A stretch of DNA of 64,000 nt from Lagopus muta (taxonomy: Eukaryota > Chordata > Aves > Galliformes > Phasianidae): positions 30,047,933-30,111,932 of the forward strand of contig NC_064439.1 of assembly GCF_023343835.1 (NCBI RefSeq). Reading direction: 5' to 3'. Within the stretch, counting starts at the first letter, position 1. Each line of letters opens with the position of its first letter. A program made the translations under genes and the position numbers. The notes under the pieces were generated by a model. It was not told the DNA's origin. It searched no databases and saw only the letters and a list, made by a program, of their open reading frames with translations. Positions 1-13,371 of the stretch are shown piece after piece.

Positions 1-3000
1 TGCTTTGGAGTGCTGGGAGGCTCTGCTCTTCCCAAGGATATGTGTGAGCAAAGGTCAGGTCGCCTTGACACCAGGAGCAAGATAGTCATATTGGTGGAGT
101 TCTGTGTTTGGTGTTAGTAGGTAATCAGCACCTTATGTACAACGTCTTGTGCCGTTGAGTTACTTTGCTGCCTACTTTGCTTATGTCAGAGACCCCAAAA
201 GAACACAGTTGGCTGCTGCTAATGAAGAAAGCATCAAAGTATTTCACCTTCATGCTCACTCCTCACCTCCATCCTTGCATCAGGAAGAATGATCCCTGCA
301 AGATCCCATGCTCTGAACATCCTCTTCCTGGGCCAAGGGCATTCTGACTCCTAAGCCCTACGTACAGGCTCTGATTTTGATGATGTGATGCTCTGAGCTG
401 GTTTCTCCGTGACAATTGTCCCTTCACAGTGTTACCCTATGCTGCACACATGGCACAGATCTGTCTGGAATGAGCTTTACTGAGCAGCGTGGAGATGTGC
501 CCCCTAAGACACAAAGAGTTAACATGGTGTAATTTTCCTAATAAAACTAAAGGCAATGCATCATTTTTTTATAAGCTATGGCAGGCTGTGTGACACCATG
601 TAATTTTTGAAGAATCTTATACTTTGCAAGAAAAACAACAATGCTCACTGTCTTCTTAAGACTGTTTTTTTGCTGCCAAAACATCCATTTGCTTTGTCCT
701 GATTGCAGTAGTAAACACTGCAGAAAAGACATCTAACAATGGGTAGAAAGATTCTTTTCTTTTACCATCCATAATGGCATTTCAGAAGTTTACTGAGCAT
801 ATTCAGTGAAATCTCAAGTAAATGAGAAACAGTATACGGGGCAGATGTGCTTGGATAGACCTACAGGAACACAACAAAAAAGCAGTAGGCAGCATTAACA
901 CATGCGAAGTATCCCTATCATTACTATGGCATATTTGGTGAGTAAGTATCTCTGGTGTAGATGGGTGAAGGTAGGAGCTATCATCACACCTCTTAGTGAC
1001 AATGTGCAAATGATAGACAGTGGAAGTAACTCCCAGCCCTAACTCTCCCATGCTGACTGGCACATGTTGAGAACAAGTGGCATCTCTGAAGATGGAACAG
1101 CAGAAGATGCTCTCACTTTGCAGATGCTCAGGAAAGGATCCCAAATAAAATCTTACTGCTCTTTGGAATATGATTCCCTTGAGGTGCTACAGATGAGAGA
1201 ACATGACCAGGTATCAGTCCTTGCACATAATCATGTCTAAAATTAGGTCCAAAAAAAAAAGAGTCAGGGCTAAAATGCACTGTGATCTTCAAAAAAACCT
1301 GACCTACCAGAGCTGCTGCAGAGCCTGGCCACAGAGCTACAATTGCCAGGACCAAATACTGCAGCTCATACTGCAGTTGTGTCTCTGCCAGATGATGGGA
1401 AGGGCAAAAGTTCTTACTCTCTTTTGATGTTAGTTTATTTGTTTGCTTTCCAGAACCACCATCTCATCAGCTACTCTCAATTATACTTCCATCAAACTTA
1501 TTTTTCCACAACTCTCTCGGAAGCATAAACCTGTTTCTTTGTTCTGTGTAACTGATTTAAGTGCTTGCTTTTCTAAAGCATTATACATTTAATGGAAACC
1601 GTGACTACTACTGTATATGCTAGTTATTGCTATCACTACATTGTACTTAAAGACATTTTTAAATTATTTTCTTATTGATGGATATTTCAAGCTATTCTTT
1701 CATAGCTATAAAGGATATTGTCAATTTTAATAAACTAAAGTAAGATAGATTTCATCTTTTTAAGAACAGGATAAGAAAGCACATCTCAATACGCACTCAG
1801 ATTTTGAAATGATGGACTACAGGCACTAGTGTCTCATGAGCCTGAAGATTACTGGTGGAAAGGATACTGGTTTTATGCTGTATTCTTCAAGATTACATTG
1901 AAAGAGCAATGTGCAGTTTTTTCACTCAGTGCTACGTGCTTAGGAACAATATACAGGTATATATAAATCTGTTTTGATAGTTAAACGTGATTTTCAAAAA
2001 TTCCAAAGTAGATTGTCATTCTTCTGTATTTGGTGAGGTATATAAGTGGGTACCTGGTGGCACCTTTACTTATCTAAAGACATATTGAAAGCCTTGCTTA
2101 TGTTGTCAAACCTAAAGAGAAATTTATGGTAGAGGAGCTTTGCTGAGTAGCAACAAGGAACTTTCAAACCCTTGCTCACCCTTTCCTGGAACATACTAAA
2201 TAAAATTAATAATAGAGAGTTTGAGATTTTTATAGACAGGAAATCAGGTGATACAACATAAGGCAATGAATTGTGGCTTGTGTAAGGCAGAATAGAAGTT
2301 CAAATGAAAAGTAAAATAGGAATAGGATCTGTTTCATCATGCTTTGGAATCCTTAAAAGTGAACCCTTGGGATCAAAAAGATGAGATGATAATCCATTTG
2401 CTACTTGCCTTGTTGTCTCTGCTAAGTGGTGCAAATAAATATGATATTCATTATCGTATGGCTCCTGAAAAGGACAAAACATTTTTTTAATCTAACCATA
2501 GAATAAGAAAGTAGATCCATAGTTACTAATGGTCTTGGCATGTAACCCTGTTTGACATGCCTCCTACAAGCATGTGTTTCCTAGCAAAGCACTGTTTGAG
2601 CCAAACTTAAAACAAAATAAAACATGAATGTATTTTTTAAACTTCCGGTCAAAAATGTATTATAGTCCTTTTTATTTTTTTACAGTCCATTTACCTTTCC
2701 CCTTTTTTTCTTCCAATTAAATTGCAGGAAAATTGCACATTTTCCTCATGATCTTTTTAAAGCGTAAGGACTAAGTATATACAAAACACTGGAAAACACT
2801 TTGTATTTTAAGTTGTCAGAAAAAAAGAGGCACCTGAAACTCTGTGCTAATTACAAGCTTTTTCACTCACTGATGTTACGGTTGATGTGTTGAGAAGAGT
2901 AGGACTACCAAAAAGTATTTTAAGTCAATTTCTGCTCTAATGTCGTGCTAGAGAATGAGATGGAAGAAAATATTATAAGAGGAAACAATGCAATTCATTT

Positions 3001-6000
3001 CATCTGAGAAATAGCAGTAATAGAGATATCCCCCAGGAGGTGTATCATAAGGAGCATAAGGTCAAGAAGAGTGATTACGTGGAGTATTAATGCCAGGTGC
3101 AGAGGACCTGAATGTTGTATACATTTCAGGTGTTTAACTTTTTTGTTCTGGTTTGGTTTTAAATCTGATGTGCTCTAGTATGATCATGTGAGCTGGATGT
3201 CCACTAGCAGATCAACAGTAGCTGTATTTCAGCTCAGCTAATGCTTCACCAGTTTTATTCCACTCTAAATGAATTTGCTGTGCAGAGATTGCACCTGGAG
3301 GAAAGAAAAAGCTTACTGATTGATGACTGTGTGGACATTCCCAACAACGCACATTCTAAATCTCAGTTAATATGTAATTGTAACACCTTCTGACCTACTG
3401 CACAACTGGGAAAAATCCTCCTGCTCAAGACCTCAGCTCTGAGAACTTCATGTCTTGGGCACTATTTGAAATATCAGGATTTCATCTGAGTATTCTTATT
3501 GCTAGGAGGCTGAAGTTTAAACACTAGCCTTACATATAAAAGACCTTCTCTCATGTGATTATATGGCACCTTTAAGGGCTTTTCCTTCATTATTTGAGCA
3601 TGATTTGTGAGTGTGAATTAAGGCATACGCAGCTAGGGAAGAGGGTGTGGTAGAAGTATGCAACCAGAATGATCATTTCTATTACCTTTTGCCTGGTACT
3701 TCTGTGGGTAGTTACTGTAGGCTTATAATCAACATTGACTGATAGACCTGCTCAGAACTTCCACACAAGATGTGTCAGTTTTTGGCTGGGAAATACAGTT
3801 GTAGAGTCAGCAGTGCTTCTTCAAGCTTCCTCTGTTATTGCCTGGTGGATGTATCCATACTGGCAGACCATGTAAAGATGGACGTTACAGCAGTATGGTA
3901 TGCAGGAGGTTTAGGCAGTGTTTCAGTTTTAAAACAGTTCTTTAAATAACTTTGGAAGAATCTCCCAATGCTGATTGGAAAAAGGGATTATGAAGAAGTT
4001 TAAAAATCATGTTAGAATTAAAGATTTTTCTGTGACAGGTTCCCCCCTCTGAGGCACAAAGTAGGTAATGAGTCAGGTAATCTCACACAGCTGCTGAGGG
4101 GACCTGGTCATTAAAACCCAACATCCTTGTGCTGTAACTGACTGTGTAAGCACTCCACTGTGGTTCAATGCAAAACTGAAAAGGAAAACTTAAAGCATTA
4201 TTGAAACACATAAGAAGTGCTCACAGGCTTAGATACAGCTGGAATTTTTCTCTGTCCATATTCTTAGACTGTCACGGCTGCAGTTCTTTGGCTTCTGTTG
4301 TCAGCAAATGGCCCTCGCTGTACGGTGTAGCTCAGGGACACAGCAACAGCAGGATTTGGATGACACGAGGTCTGATCTCTGATCTGAGCTAACTGCATAG
4401 TGTAGACATATGTTTTGATTTTCTACGCAGCATGGCAATAAATCAGGAAAACAGCATTGATGCTACTGGAATAAAATGAATGTAAAGTAACTGTAAACCA
4501 CTGGTGATTAATACCTCTTTGCCTTTTAACTGCTCCCATTTTTTTCTCTTCTGCATCTCATATTTAGACTGTATTTTGCTATCGTGATGTGGAGTAGTTC
4601 ACTCTCTCAAGGAGCTTGAGTTCCAGTCTGTTTTCTGCTACTGCTGTTTTTTCCTTAACACTAGTAACTCTGAAGAGTTTTTTGATTGTGAAGTAAAACA
4701 AAGTGAATAACTGTACCTACTTGGAAGACAAATGAGTTTTGTTCCACTAGTGAAGAGAAACTAAACACAACAGAAATGAAGTGAAAGCATTTGACAGTGT
4801 TGTATTCACGTTATTTCTATCTAATTTGAAAGAAAGTGCCTTTTGTGCTGACACAGAGGTTATAAGTATTATAATTAAATGTTGTATTAACATGTGACTA
4901 TCCCACTATAGTAAACACTACTTGAGTAGGAAATTTTTGCAGGGCTATTCAGTTCCATGGCATTCCCTCTAATTCTGTTTATTCTTTTCATATCAGTTCT
5001 ACATGTTCAGCATTCTTTTCACTATGTCTATTCTTAAGGCTTTAAAGTTAGTGTTTTCTGCATTTGCTTTCCTTTGCTAATCTATTTTATAGTATTGAGA
5101 GTATTAATATTTTCTGATGATGGTAACTAATCCTATCTCAGCTAAGAACTGCTCATATTGGCAGTAGTACCTTACCATGTTTTCCAAAATACATAGTTTA
5201 GATAATTCTTATTGTAGCTTACTTGGCATAAGCAAGAAGCAAAAGGAGAGGTATTTAATACTTTTCCATTCCTTTTTGTTGCTCATCCATATAACAAAAA
5301 ACACCTCAATGAGGAGCGTCTGTACCTCACTCCTACATTTTTTAAGTGTTTATTTGAATCTTTTTGAAACTGACAAAATATTTCACATCATTACTTGTTA
5401 GAGAAATTTGAGAGAGTGGAATAAGATCTGCTTACCCAAATAATAACACCAAATACACCAATTCCGAAATTGCATCTGGAGTATTTCCAAGGAGATGACC
5501 AGGTCTGGCTCCATGTGTTGAAGATCCAAATAGCTGCTGCGAAGGTCAAACTGAAATCTGAGCTTCATGATGCAGGATCCGGTTCTCATTCCATATAAGA
5601 AATACTGCATAAATTCAACTTAAAACAAAACTTGTTGTCTTAGTGACTCAGTCCTTCCTTGGGAGTTATTTGGAGACAGTGACCAGCAGACAGCCAAAAT
5701 AATGTTTATTTGAAAAGTGAGGCTCTTGAAGTGAATTTCCCTCTTATGATGTTGCTGACATAATAAATTCAGGTTATGTATTCCAGCAAACTTGTGAGGA
5801 ACAAGTTCTAGTACTTCTAGGAAATTAAGATCCCAAACTCTGAAAATAGAAAGCACAAAGTGAAAGGCATATCTGTTCAGATTAGAGAGCTTCAACATTC
5901 AAAGCTTCTGAAAAGTTAATTGGTGGCAAAGATGGGCACCCAAGTACTTTTCATTTCACCTTTTAAAACAGCATAGTCACCCCTCAAAGTAGCCAAAAAG

Positions 6001-9000
6001 GCAGATCTTCTATCGAAGAAGTAAGCGACTGAATGCTGTTCTCTTTTCAAGTCATATTACACTTCCTTGTTGTTGCTGTGTGTTCAGAGATCTGCTTCTC
6101 ACACTGAAGGAAAAGAAAAAGAAAACCCACTGAAGAAAGCCACCCAAGAAACAACTAAACCTAATGAAACCAAACCAATACAGAACAAGAATCTCTATCT
6201 CTAAGAAATACAATATTGAACCACATTACGTTGTGTCTGAATGTCTCCTACCTTCTGTTGAAGTAATTAACGTTGCGTAGAATATTGTGTTTCTTCATCC
6301 ACTTACTGTATAACACTGCTATTTGTAATGGAAGTCATAGTTACTTATTAAAGTCAAGTAAATCTGCTCAACCTATGGTTTGTGATGGAATGGGTTAAAA
6401 AAATAAAGCAGCCTCAATATTAAATTTCATAGATTATAGCCTTGCCTTGTTGAAGTCAATTAAAATTTTGCCATTGATTTCCAATGGTGAGAATGTTCCA
6501 CAGTACAGATTTTGACTGCAAAAAAATGAAAAATAAAAAATAAAAAATCAATACTGTTTTAAGATATTTACTGGTTGAATTCTATTTATTTTTAATTCCC
6601 CTTCTTCCTTTACGTAGACCAAAATAAATTCATTCAGAGAAATTTTTAACTGATAGTTTAATGCATGTGGTTTAGACATGAGGCAATAGCCTATGTCATA
6701 TGGCACTGCTTTCAGATTTCAAAAAACTTCCGTTTTATAATGAAGCTGAATTTTAGCAAAGCAAAATGAAAAAATCACATACAAGCTCATACAAGCCCAG
6801 GAATATCAAACATGATGAAAAAGACATACCAAATATTTTGTTGATATGATTGTAGGGTTTTTGTTGTTGTTTGTTTCTTTCTTTCTTTCTTCTCTGCTAA
6901 CACAAAATATATAAATACACTTTATATATGTATTTCCTCTCTATATTAGAAAATGAGAAAAGTGGGATGTTTTAGAAGAACGTTCAAGAAACTGCAGTAC
7001 AGAAAATCAGCCTAATGGCTGAGGCGCTGCCTGTGAGGTTAGTGCCCAGGATCATTTTCCTCAACAAACTTAAGAATCCTTGAAAATATAAGCTTAAGGG
7101 ACATAGTGACATCATGCAGCTATACATGTACTTCACTAAGCTGCTATGAAATCAAACGTATTTTTATTTTACAGTGCACTAATTTTCAGATTTACAACAG
7201 TCTTTGAAAAAAGCAAAACAGTTTTATGCCTGCTTTTAGTTTACAGGAGATTATCCAGTTCACAACAGCATTGCATCAAACAGGTTGGCTAAGCTACAGC
7301 ACAGCATTTGATATGTCAAGATTACTTCAGGTGCTGTTTGTTATTATGCGTATAGCTTTAGAAAACTAAAAGGTAAATTTTAAAACCTAAAGATATTTTT
7401 TGTATAAATTTGCTTTTAATTTCTAGAAAAAGTCTGATTATTTGCATGTATTGTAAAGTAGAAAGAAGTATGGTTACTGGCATTAAATACAGTGCAATAT
7501 ATTTTACGTAATTATGTGTGTGTGTTGTATTTTAAACTGTGCTCTTCTTGCATAATTTCTGCACATTATACACAGTATTCCTTGAAGAATCAATATATCC
7601 AGCATATTCAGAACACACATGCTTCAAATATTTAGACTGCTAGGAGATGTTGAGGAAGCTGCTTCCTGAAACAGGTCACACAATTTCACTTTTCTACAAA
7701 AATTAGGTGGCACCTTAATTAATGCCAAACTGCAGTGGAATTCCATGTAAGTACTTCTGACATTCACTAGTCTGAACAATGAGTTACTTGTGATCAGTGT
7801 TATTACAGTGAAAACCAAATGAACTGATAATGCAGGCACACTTATAAAGAAGTATTAGCAAGGAGAGCAGTAGAACACATATGATTAAATACTGTACGAT
7901 GAAAGGCATTACGTGCTCAGCGGGAAGAAGCAAAATTCAGTCTCTGTAGCTCCACACTTGTGAGCACAGTGTTGGTTATCATTGCACAGGTTTCGTATTT
8001 GAACAAGTCACATGCACATGTTCTTACAGGAGCAAGTCTTTAGGATCACTAATTATAGTTTAACTTTCCAGGTAGAGAAAATATGCTGTACAAAGAAGCA
8101 ATATTTTGTGACAACATTTGGAAGGTCTCCTTCTACACAGTGAGTCTTTCTGGGTTCCTATAATGTTAAAACATCTCACTGACAGGAGAATGGTGATGGA
8201 AAAAGCATCCAATTCTCCTAGAACATGCTACCCTGAGTGACGCTGCCTTGCGCCAGACACTGTGGTCTCTAGCTGGAATGAAACTGAAATGCAGCAACCT
8301 GCCAGTAGCTAATAAATTACTGCTTTGTAACCTTCCGAAGATAGCCTGCCTTTGCCTTATTGAGAGCTTTTTGCTTAGACGTAATATTCTGCAACAATTC
8401 AATAGTTCATATCTATTACAGATCTAGGAAGATGTGAAAGCATACATAGTTTTAATTCAATGTAATTATTTTTATGCCTACAACTCAAAAAAACACAGAA
8501 ATTAATTTATAGTTATTTTGTAGCCTGTGGGAATTATGTTTATAAATATTGAAACAGCTGTTGGCAAATGTGAAAGTTAAAGCAAGAAAACAGCTTCTCT
8601 CTTCTACTTATCTGGTTTGCAAGCAGGAATTATTATTCCAGGTTGTCATCCACGCACATTTCTAGCAGCTCCACCGAAATCACTCAATTCATTCCACATT
8701 CAGGGAAAAGAAATAAGAATTTGCCTTCTAGTCTTTGCCTAGTTCTTCACTGTCTCTTTTATTGTCTGCAACTACAAGCATATTATACAGTAATTCTCTG
8801 GGTGATTAATACAGATTAATGAATAAAATGAGGACTTACTCAGTTCCTTATCTCCAGCCAGAAATGCCTATACAACGTAATGAAAGTGCACCCATCTTTA
8901 CATGTGCCTCACATGCTCAAAGTTTTGTTGTTGCTGTTTGTTGAACAGCATCAAGCACGTGCTAAAACCTGTTTTGGTGATTCACTTCTGTGTTTTCCAA

Positions 9001-12000
9001 GGCTGGAACACATCACTACTTTCCCAAGTCGATTTTTTGAGTTCTTAGAAAGATCGTTCTACTTTCTACGAACATTTGCATGCTACATCAATGTATGTTA
9101 ATTCTACATGCAGTATTCCTGTCAAGTTCTCATAGTTCCCCTTATATTTCAATGTCTCAGTTTACTTTGGATTGACAAACAAAATAATTTTGCATTTTTT
9201 TGGTGTTAAATTGTTATTAGATTACTGCACTCTATTTCAATGCATTCTAGACTAAATGGCTCTAATTTGCTCTTTTAAAAAATATCCCTTTCAAGTTTCT
9301 AATTTAAATGTGATGATTTTGACTTGGAAATAAATGAATGACAGAAAATGAAGTTATCTGTAAAATCAATAGCACAACACAGACTGGTGCCAGGAAACTA
9401 ACCTACTCATGACCTGGAAGAAATATCCTGTATGGAACTACAGTGGTATCTGACTTGTCTGACCTTGAGATATTCGGAGTCATCATTTTTAAACAACCAG
9501 CAAGAGTAAAACTCCCCATCACTGAGTAACAGCACTTTTAACTGAGTGTATGTTACAACTTTTACACGTAATTTACAATTTTGAAGATGTAACTAAGAGC
9601 TGACACAAATTTAATCCTAGTATCTGACTTTACCAAATGATGGGGTTCTCTTTCATTCTTGTACTCCGTGTTATTGTAGAAATGAGTAACATTTCCAATA
9701 AATTATAGATTGACCAGTACTAAAGACTCTTCGAAAACCGTATTCAGTTATCTCCTACTCAAACCTTTAGGTTTCTATTAAGTTCCTTTGAAAACCATAG
9801 AGTGCCCTCTGTTGATCAAATAATATTCCTTTAACAGATTAAAGCTCTTCCACAGAAAATCTCATATTTTCACCTTTTCCAGTGCTTCAGTAAGAAAAAT
9901 AATGCAAATTTTGAAAAAGTGAAGGTATTCACTTATACAGACTGACATTAATATAATGAGGTATAAAGAAAAAATGTAAAACACAAAGTGATCTACTGCA
10001 TTACCATATGTTTACTCATAATCCTGATGGTAAAATGAAAGATAAATACCAGGCAATGTTAGTGGAAAGCAATTGCTGTCTATGCATATATGTGTGTACA
10101 CATGTGTTCATTGTTTCTTATGGTCCAAGACGTTTGTGTACATTTCTATTAATATTATTTAAAATAGCATTTTTTCAAGACTTGATGCAAATACTGGTGG
10201 AAAATGCCAGAGAACACAGTGAGCAGCAAGAACTGCTTTGTAGATGGTAGTTACTCAATCCTCCCTCCTATCTTCTCCCAAAAACTAAAACAGCTGAGCA
10301 CAGATTTTTTACTCCTGTGTTGTCTCTGCATGACACAGAAAAATCAATGTTTGCTGGCGACTCTTTGGAACTAACTCCCAGTAAGTCTTGATAAAACAGT
10401 AAATTTTACTATGTTTTTTTTTCTTTTTCATTTTGAGCAAGAATTCTTAGAAGGGTGAAAGTGGGGGATTTCTTTCATCTTTTCTCTTTTCTCATTTGTT
10501 AATTTATTAGCTGAGTGAAAGCATTTTCACAAGGCCTGTTTCATATGTTCATTGGTTGAGGATGTCAACACTGAGAGATTTGCATCTAAAAAAATATAAA
10601 ATAATGAATTTTCATATATTTTATTCAAACATTCAAAATAGGATCACACTCTATCATGAATGTTGAGTTAAATAATAGCATATATTTAATATGCTACTTA
10701 ATTAAATAGCTCAATTTATTTTGTGCTTCTATGATTGTACTGATAACTATTCACTTGAAGAAGTAATTGGTCTGTGCTATTTTGTAATGAAGGAGGGATG
10801 ATTTCCATTCTTCTGTAGCCATTTGAAATGTAGTTAAAAAAAAAAAGAATAATTGTGTAGCCTAATTTCTTTTACTGTATTATGCCTTCAATACTAAGTG
10901 TAAAAGAAACAGTAACTAATGCTGAATGTCTGTGTATTGAGCAATACAGGGGTACATATAAAAACATGCAAAAAATATACCTTTTGAAGTAGGATAGATT
11001 TCTGGTAAATACAGACAGAAAATGTTGTACTAACATTTATTTCCTAATATCAAATATATAAACATCATTCAAAAGTCTGGAAATTAAAGAGCAGAAATAC
11101 AGAACTCTCGTTCTTCAATAATGTGGCCTGCTTTCTTGATACTTATTCTCCAAGTGTGTTTTTTTCTAATGCTATAATTAAAACATATATTCATGAAACT
11201 GAGGTTTTATTAAATTGAGAATATGGTAATACACAACCTTTTTAAGTACATTCATCATACCATTTTTGCATATAATCTTGTTTTTGTCAGGTCCATATAT
11301 TAAATCTGTTTCATCTGTGAACAGAAACAACTCAACATTTAAAATATATTTTTGTGGAGGGGAAAAAAAAAAAAAAAAAAAGAGGAAGAAGACAGAACAA
11401 ATATCAAAAGAAAAAGACACAAGAGTTTCTAAAATTAACATTCTGTAAGCACTCACAGACCTTTTTATTTATTTCCTTTGAAGTCTTAATGATTCTACAG
11501 TCTCATATACACTTTGGTAAATATTATTGAAAAATAAGCTAAACGTTAAAAATAGTATTTTAAGATATACATTAAAATGTTAATATATTAATATTTATAA
11601 CATTTTTTAAAAGAGAATTCTCAATTTCATCAAAAATAATACAGTATTACATCGCCTGTGTGGAAGAAAGAAATGCTTCGCAGTGTGTATATGTCAATAA
11701 GTTTCCATTGGCTTACTCAAGTAATCTTTAAAATTTACCTCAAAAATAATGGAATTAATGTGTAGAAAACACTTTCAAGACAGAAGATTCTAATTGCAGA
11801 CTATTCCCATGACAACACAAGATGTCATATTCCTGTGTTTTCTATGTTTCCCAGCAGCCACGAGAGGGCACTCTGCTTTTGGAACTCGGTGCAACGCTTT
11901 CCTACAGTATAGCTGAGTGCTTTTACAAGCAGTATTAAACTATTCTCCCATTTCAAAGAAAGGAAAATAATTTTAATCACTTATTATAATGAAATGATGA

Positions 12001-12158
12001 AATTCCAGAACCAATATCCTTAATGTGTGTCTATACTGTCACAATTTTACTCAATCAATGTCAGTGAACGTGTCTCTATAGTTGCACTACTGCCACAATC
12101 ACAAACACGTTTTCTTCTGCTGAGTGCATATGATACATCTAAAAAGACAACTGAGGAG

Positions 12159-12204
12159 ATTTATTTATTTGTTTATTTGTTTATTTATTTATTTGTTTAT
12201 TTAT
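12159..12204. repeat. TTTA/TTTG tetranucleotide microsatellite
   Basis: A run of about eleven tetranucleotide units alternating TTTA and TTTG, reading cleanly without interruption. It explains the Y/L/F-V periodic peptide seen if the region is translated, so that frame is not a gene. It is probably length-polymorphic. Confidence 0.9.
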
Positions 12205-13340
12205 CTGGGGAAAGATTGAACTCTAGGTCAGCATTAAACAGAATGGATTCACTCTTCTGAGTCTTGCTGAAATGTAATATTACATGTATTACTTAAATAA
12301 CTTATATTGCCTTCTACAGTATCTGAGAATGGAGACTATGCTAAAGGAAGATGGTGTAATCATACCTCCAAAAAAAAATGTCATTTTTGTTCCCAGAAAT
12401 AGTGTGACTACAAAATGTTATACAGAAAACAGCTAGTTGTAGGATATACTCCTTATACTGAAAACATCTGCAGTTTTGCATCTGTTCTATTAGTCATTTC
12501 AAACACGATATGTAGCTAACGAAACATGACACATTTTAATGTGTTTTCTGCTGTACATTATAAGTACGGAGTGTTAACAAAAGTTAATAGATATATATCT
12601 AAGCTAGACACAGAAGTCTGCTTTGTTTTCCAGTATTGTAGAGTACACGTATCTTCAGACTACATGAGACTAATTTACCTAGATTTCTAAGTACAATTTC
12701 CAGGAAAAATGTTGTTTCCAGGAGAAATGTTTCCAGGAGAAGCATGAGGCACACATTTTCGTGACTACGTACTGATAAGCATTACTCCTTTTCAGAAGCA
12801 CAGAATGCTTTTCCCTGTGAGCCATATCACAGAGAGCGAACAAATGTCTTCCAAGTCTCCAGCCATCATTTTTTTGCCAGCCAGTCTCCATCTGGATGGC
12901 CTTTGTTCACACTTTATCATCATGCTCTTATCAAGCAAGCTCTGCCCCATAACTGAGTGTTGGCATATGGTGTACAACATGAAGACGAATAGCATTTAAT
13001 CTGTGTTTGTGGTTTATCTATGACATATTTTAGATGTTTACCACCTTTGCACCAAACCTCAGTTTGATGATTCAAGACAGTGAGTAGGTTTTCCCCAAGG
13101 AGTCATACCCTCTGGAGACCTTCCAAACACTTTCCACACCAACTAAGTAAGTCTCTGGTGTTAGATCTGCTTTTTCAACCTTAAATTGCTTAAAGTTCAA
13201 TCTTGGATTACATTCCTCAACAAGGCACACTAGGTTCTGCATACAAGAATTTCTGGCACAGTCTGTTAGAATAGCAGCCTATGGAGTTCAGAAGGTGTAG
13301 GAAGGGATTTTGTATAACGACAACCAACCAAGAATTGGTT

Positions 13341-13371
13341 GTTATCAAATTCATATCATGAATTTGATAAC
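13341..13371. repeat. perfect 13-bp inverted repeat (hairpin)
   Basis: Arms GTTATCAAATTCA (13341-13353) and TGAATTTGATAAC (13359-13371) are exact reverse complements around a 5-base spacer. A second, shorter inverted repeat (ACAACCA ... TGGTTGT) lies immediately to the left, around 13321-13342. No function can be assigned; the stem is AT-rich and too short for a typical miRNA precursor. Confidence 0.9.
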
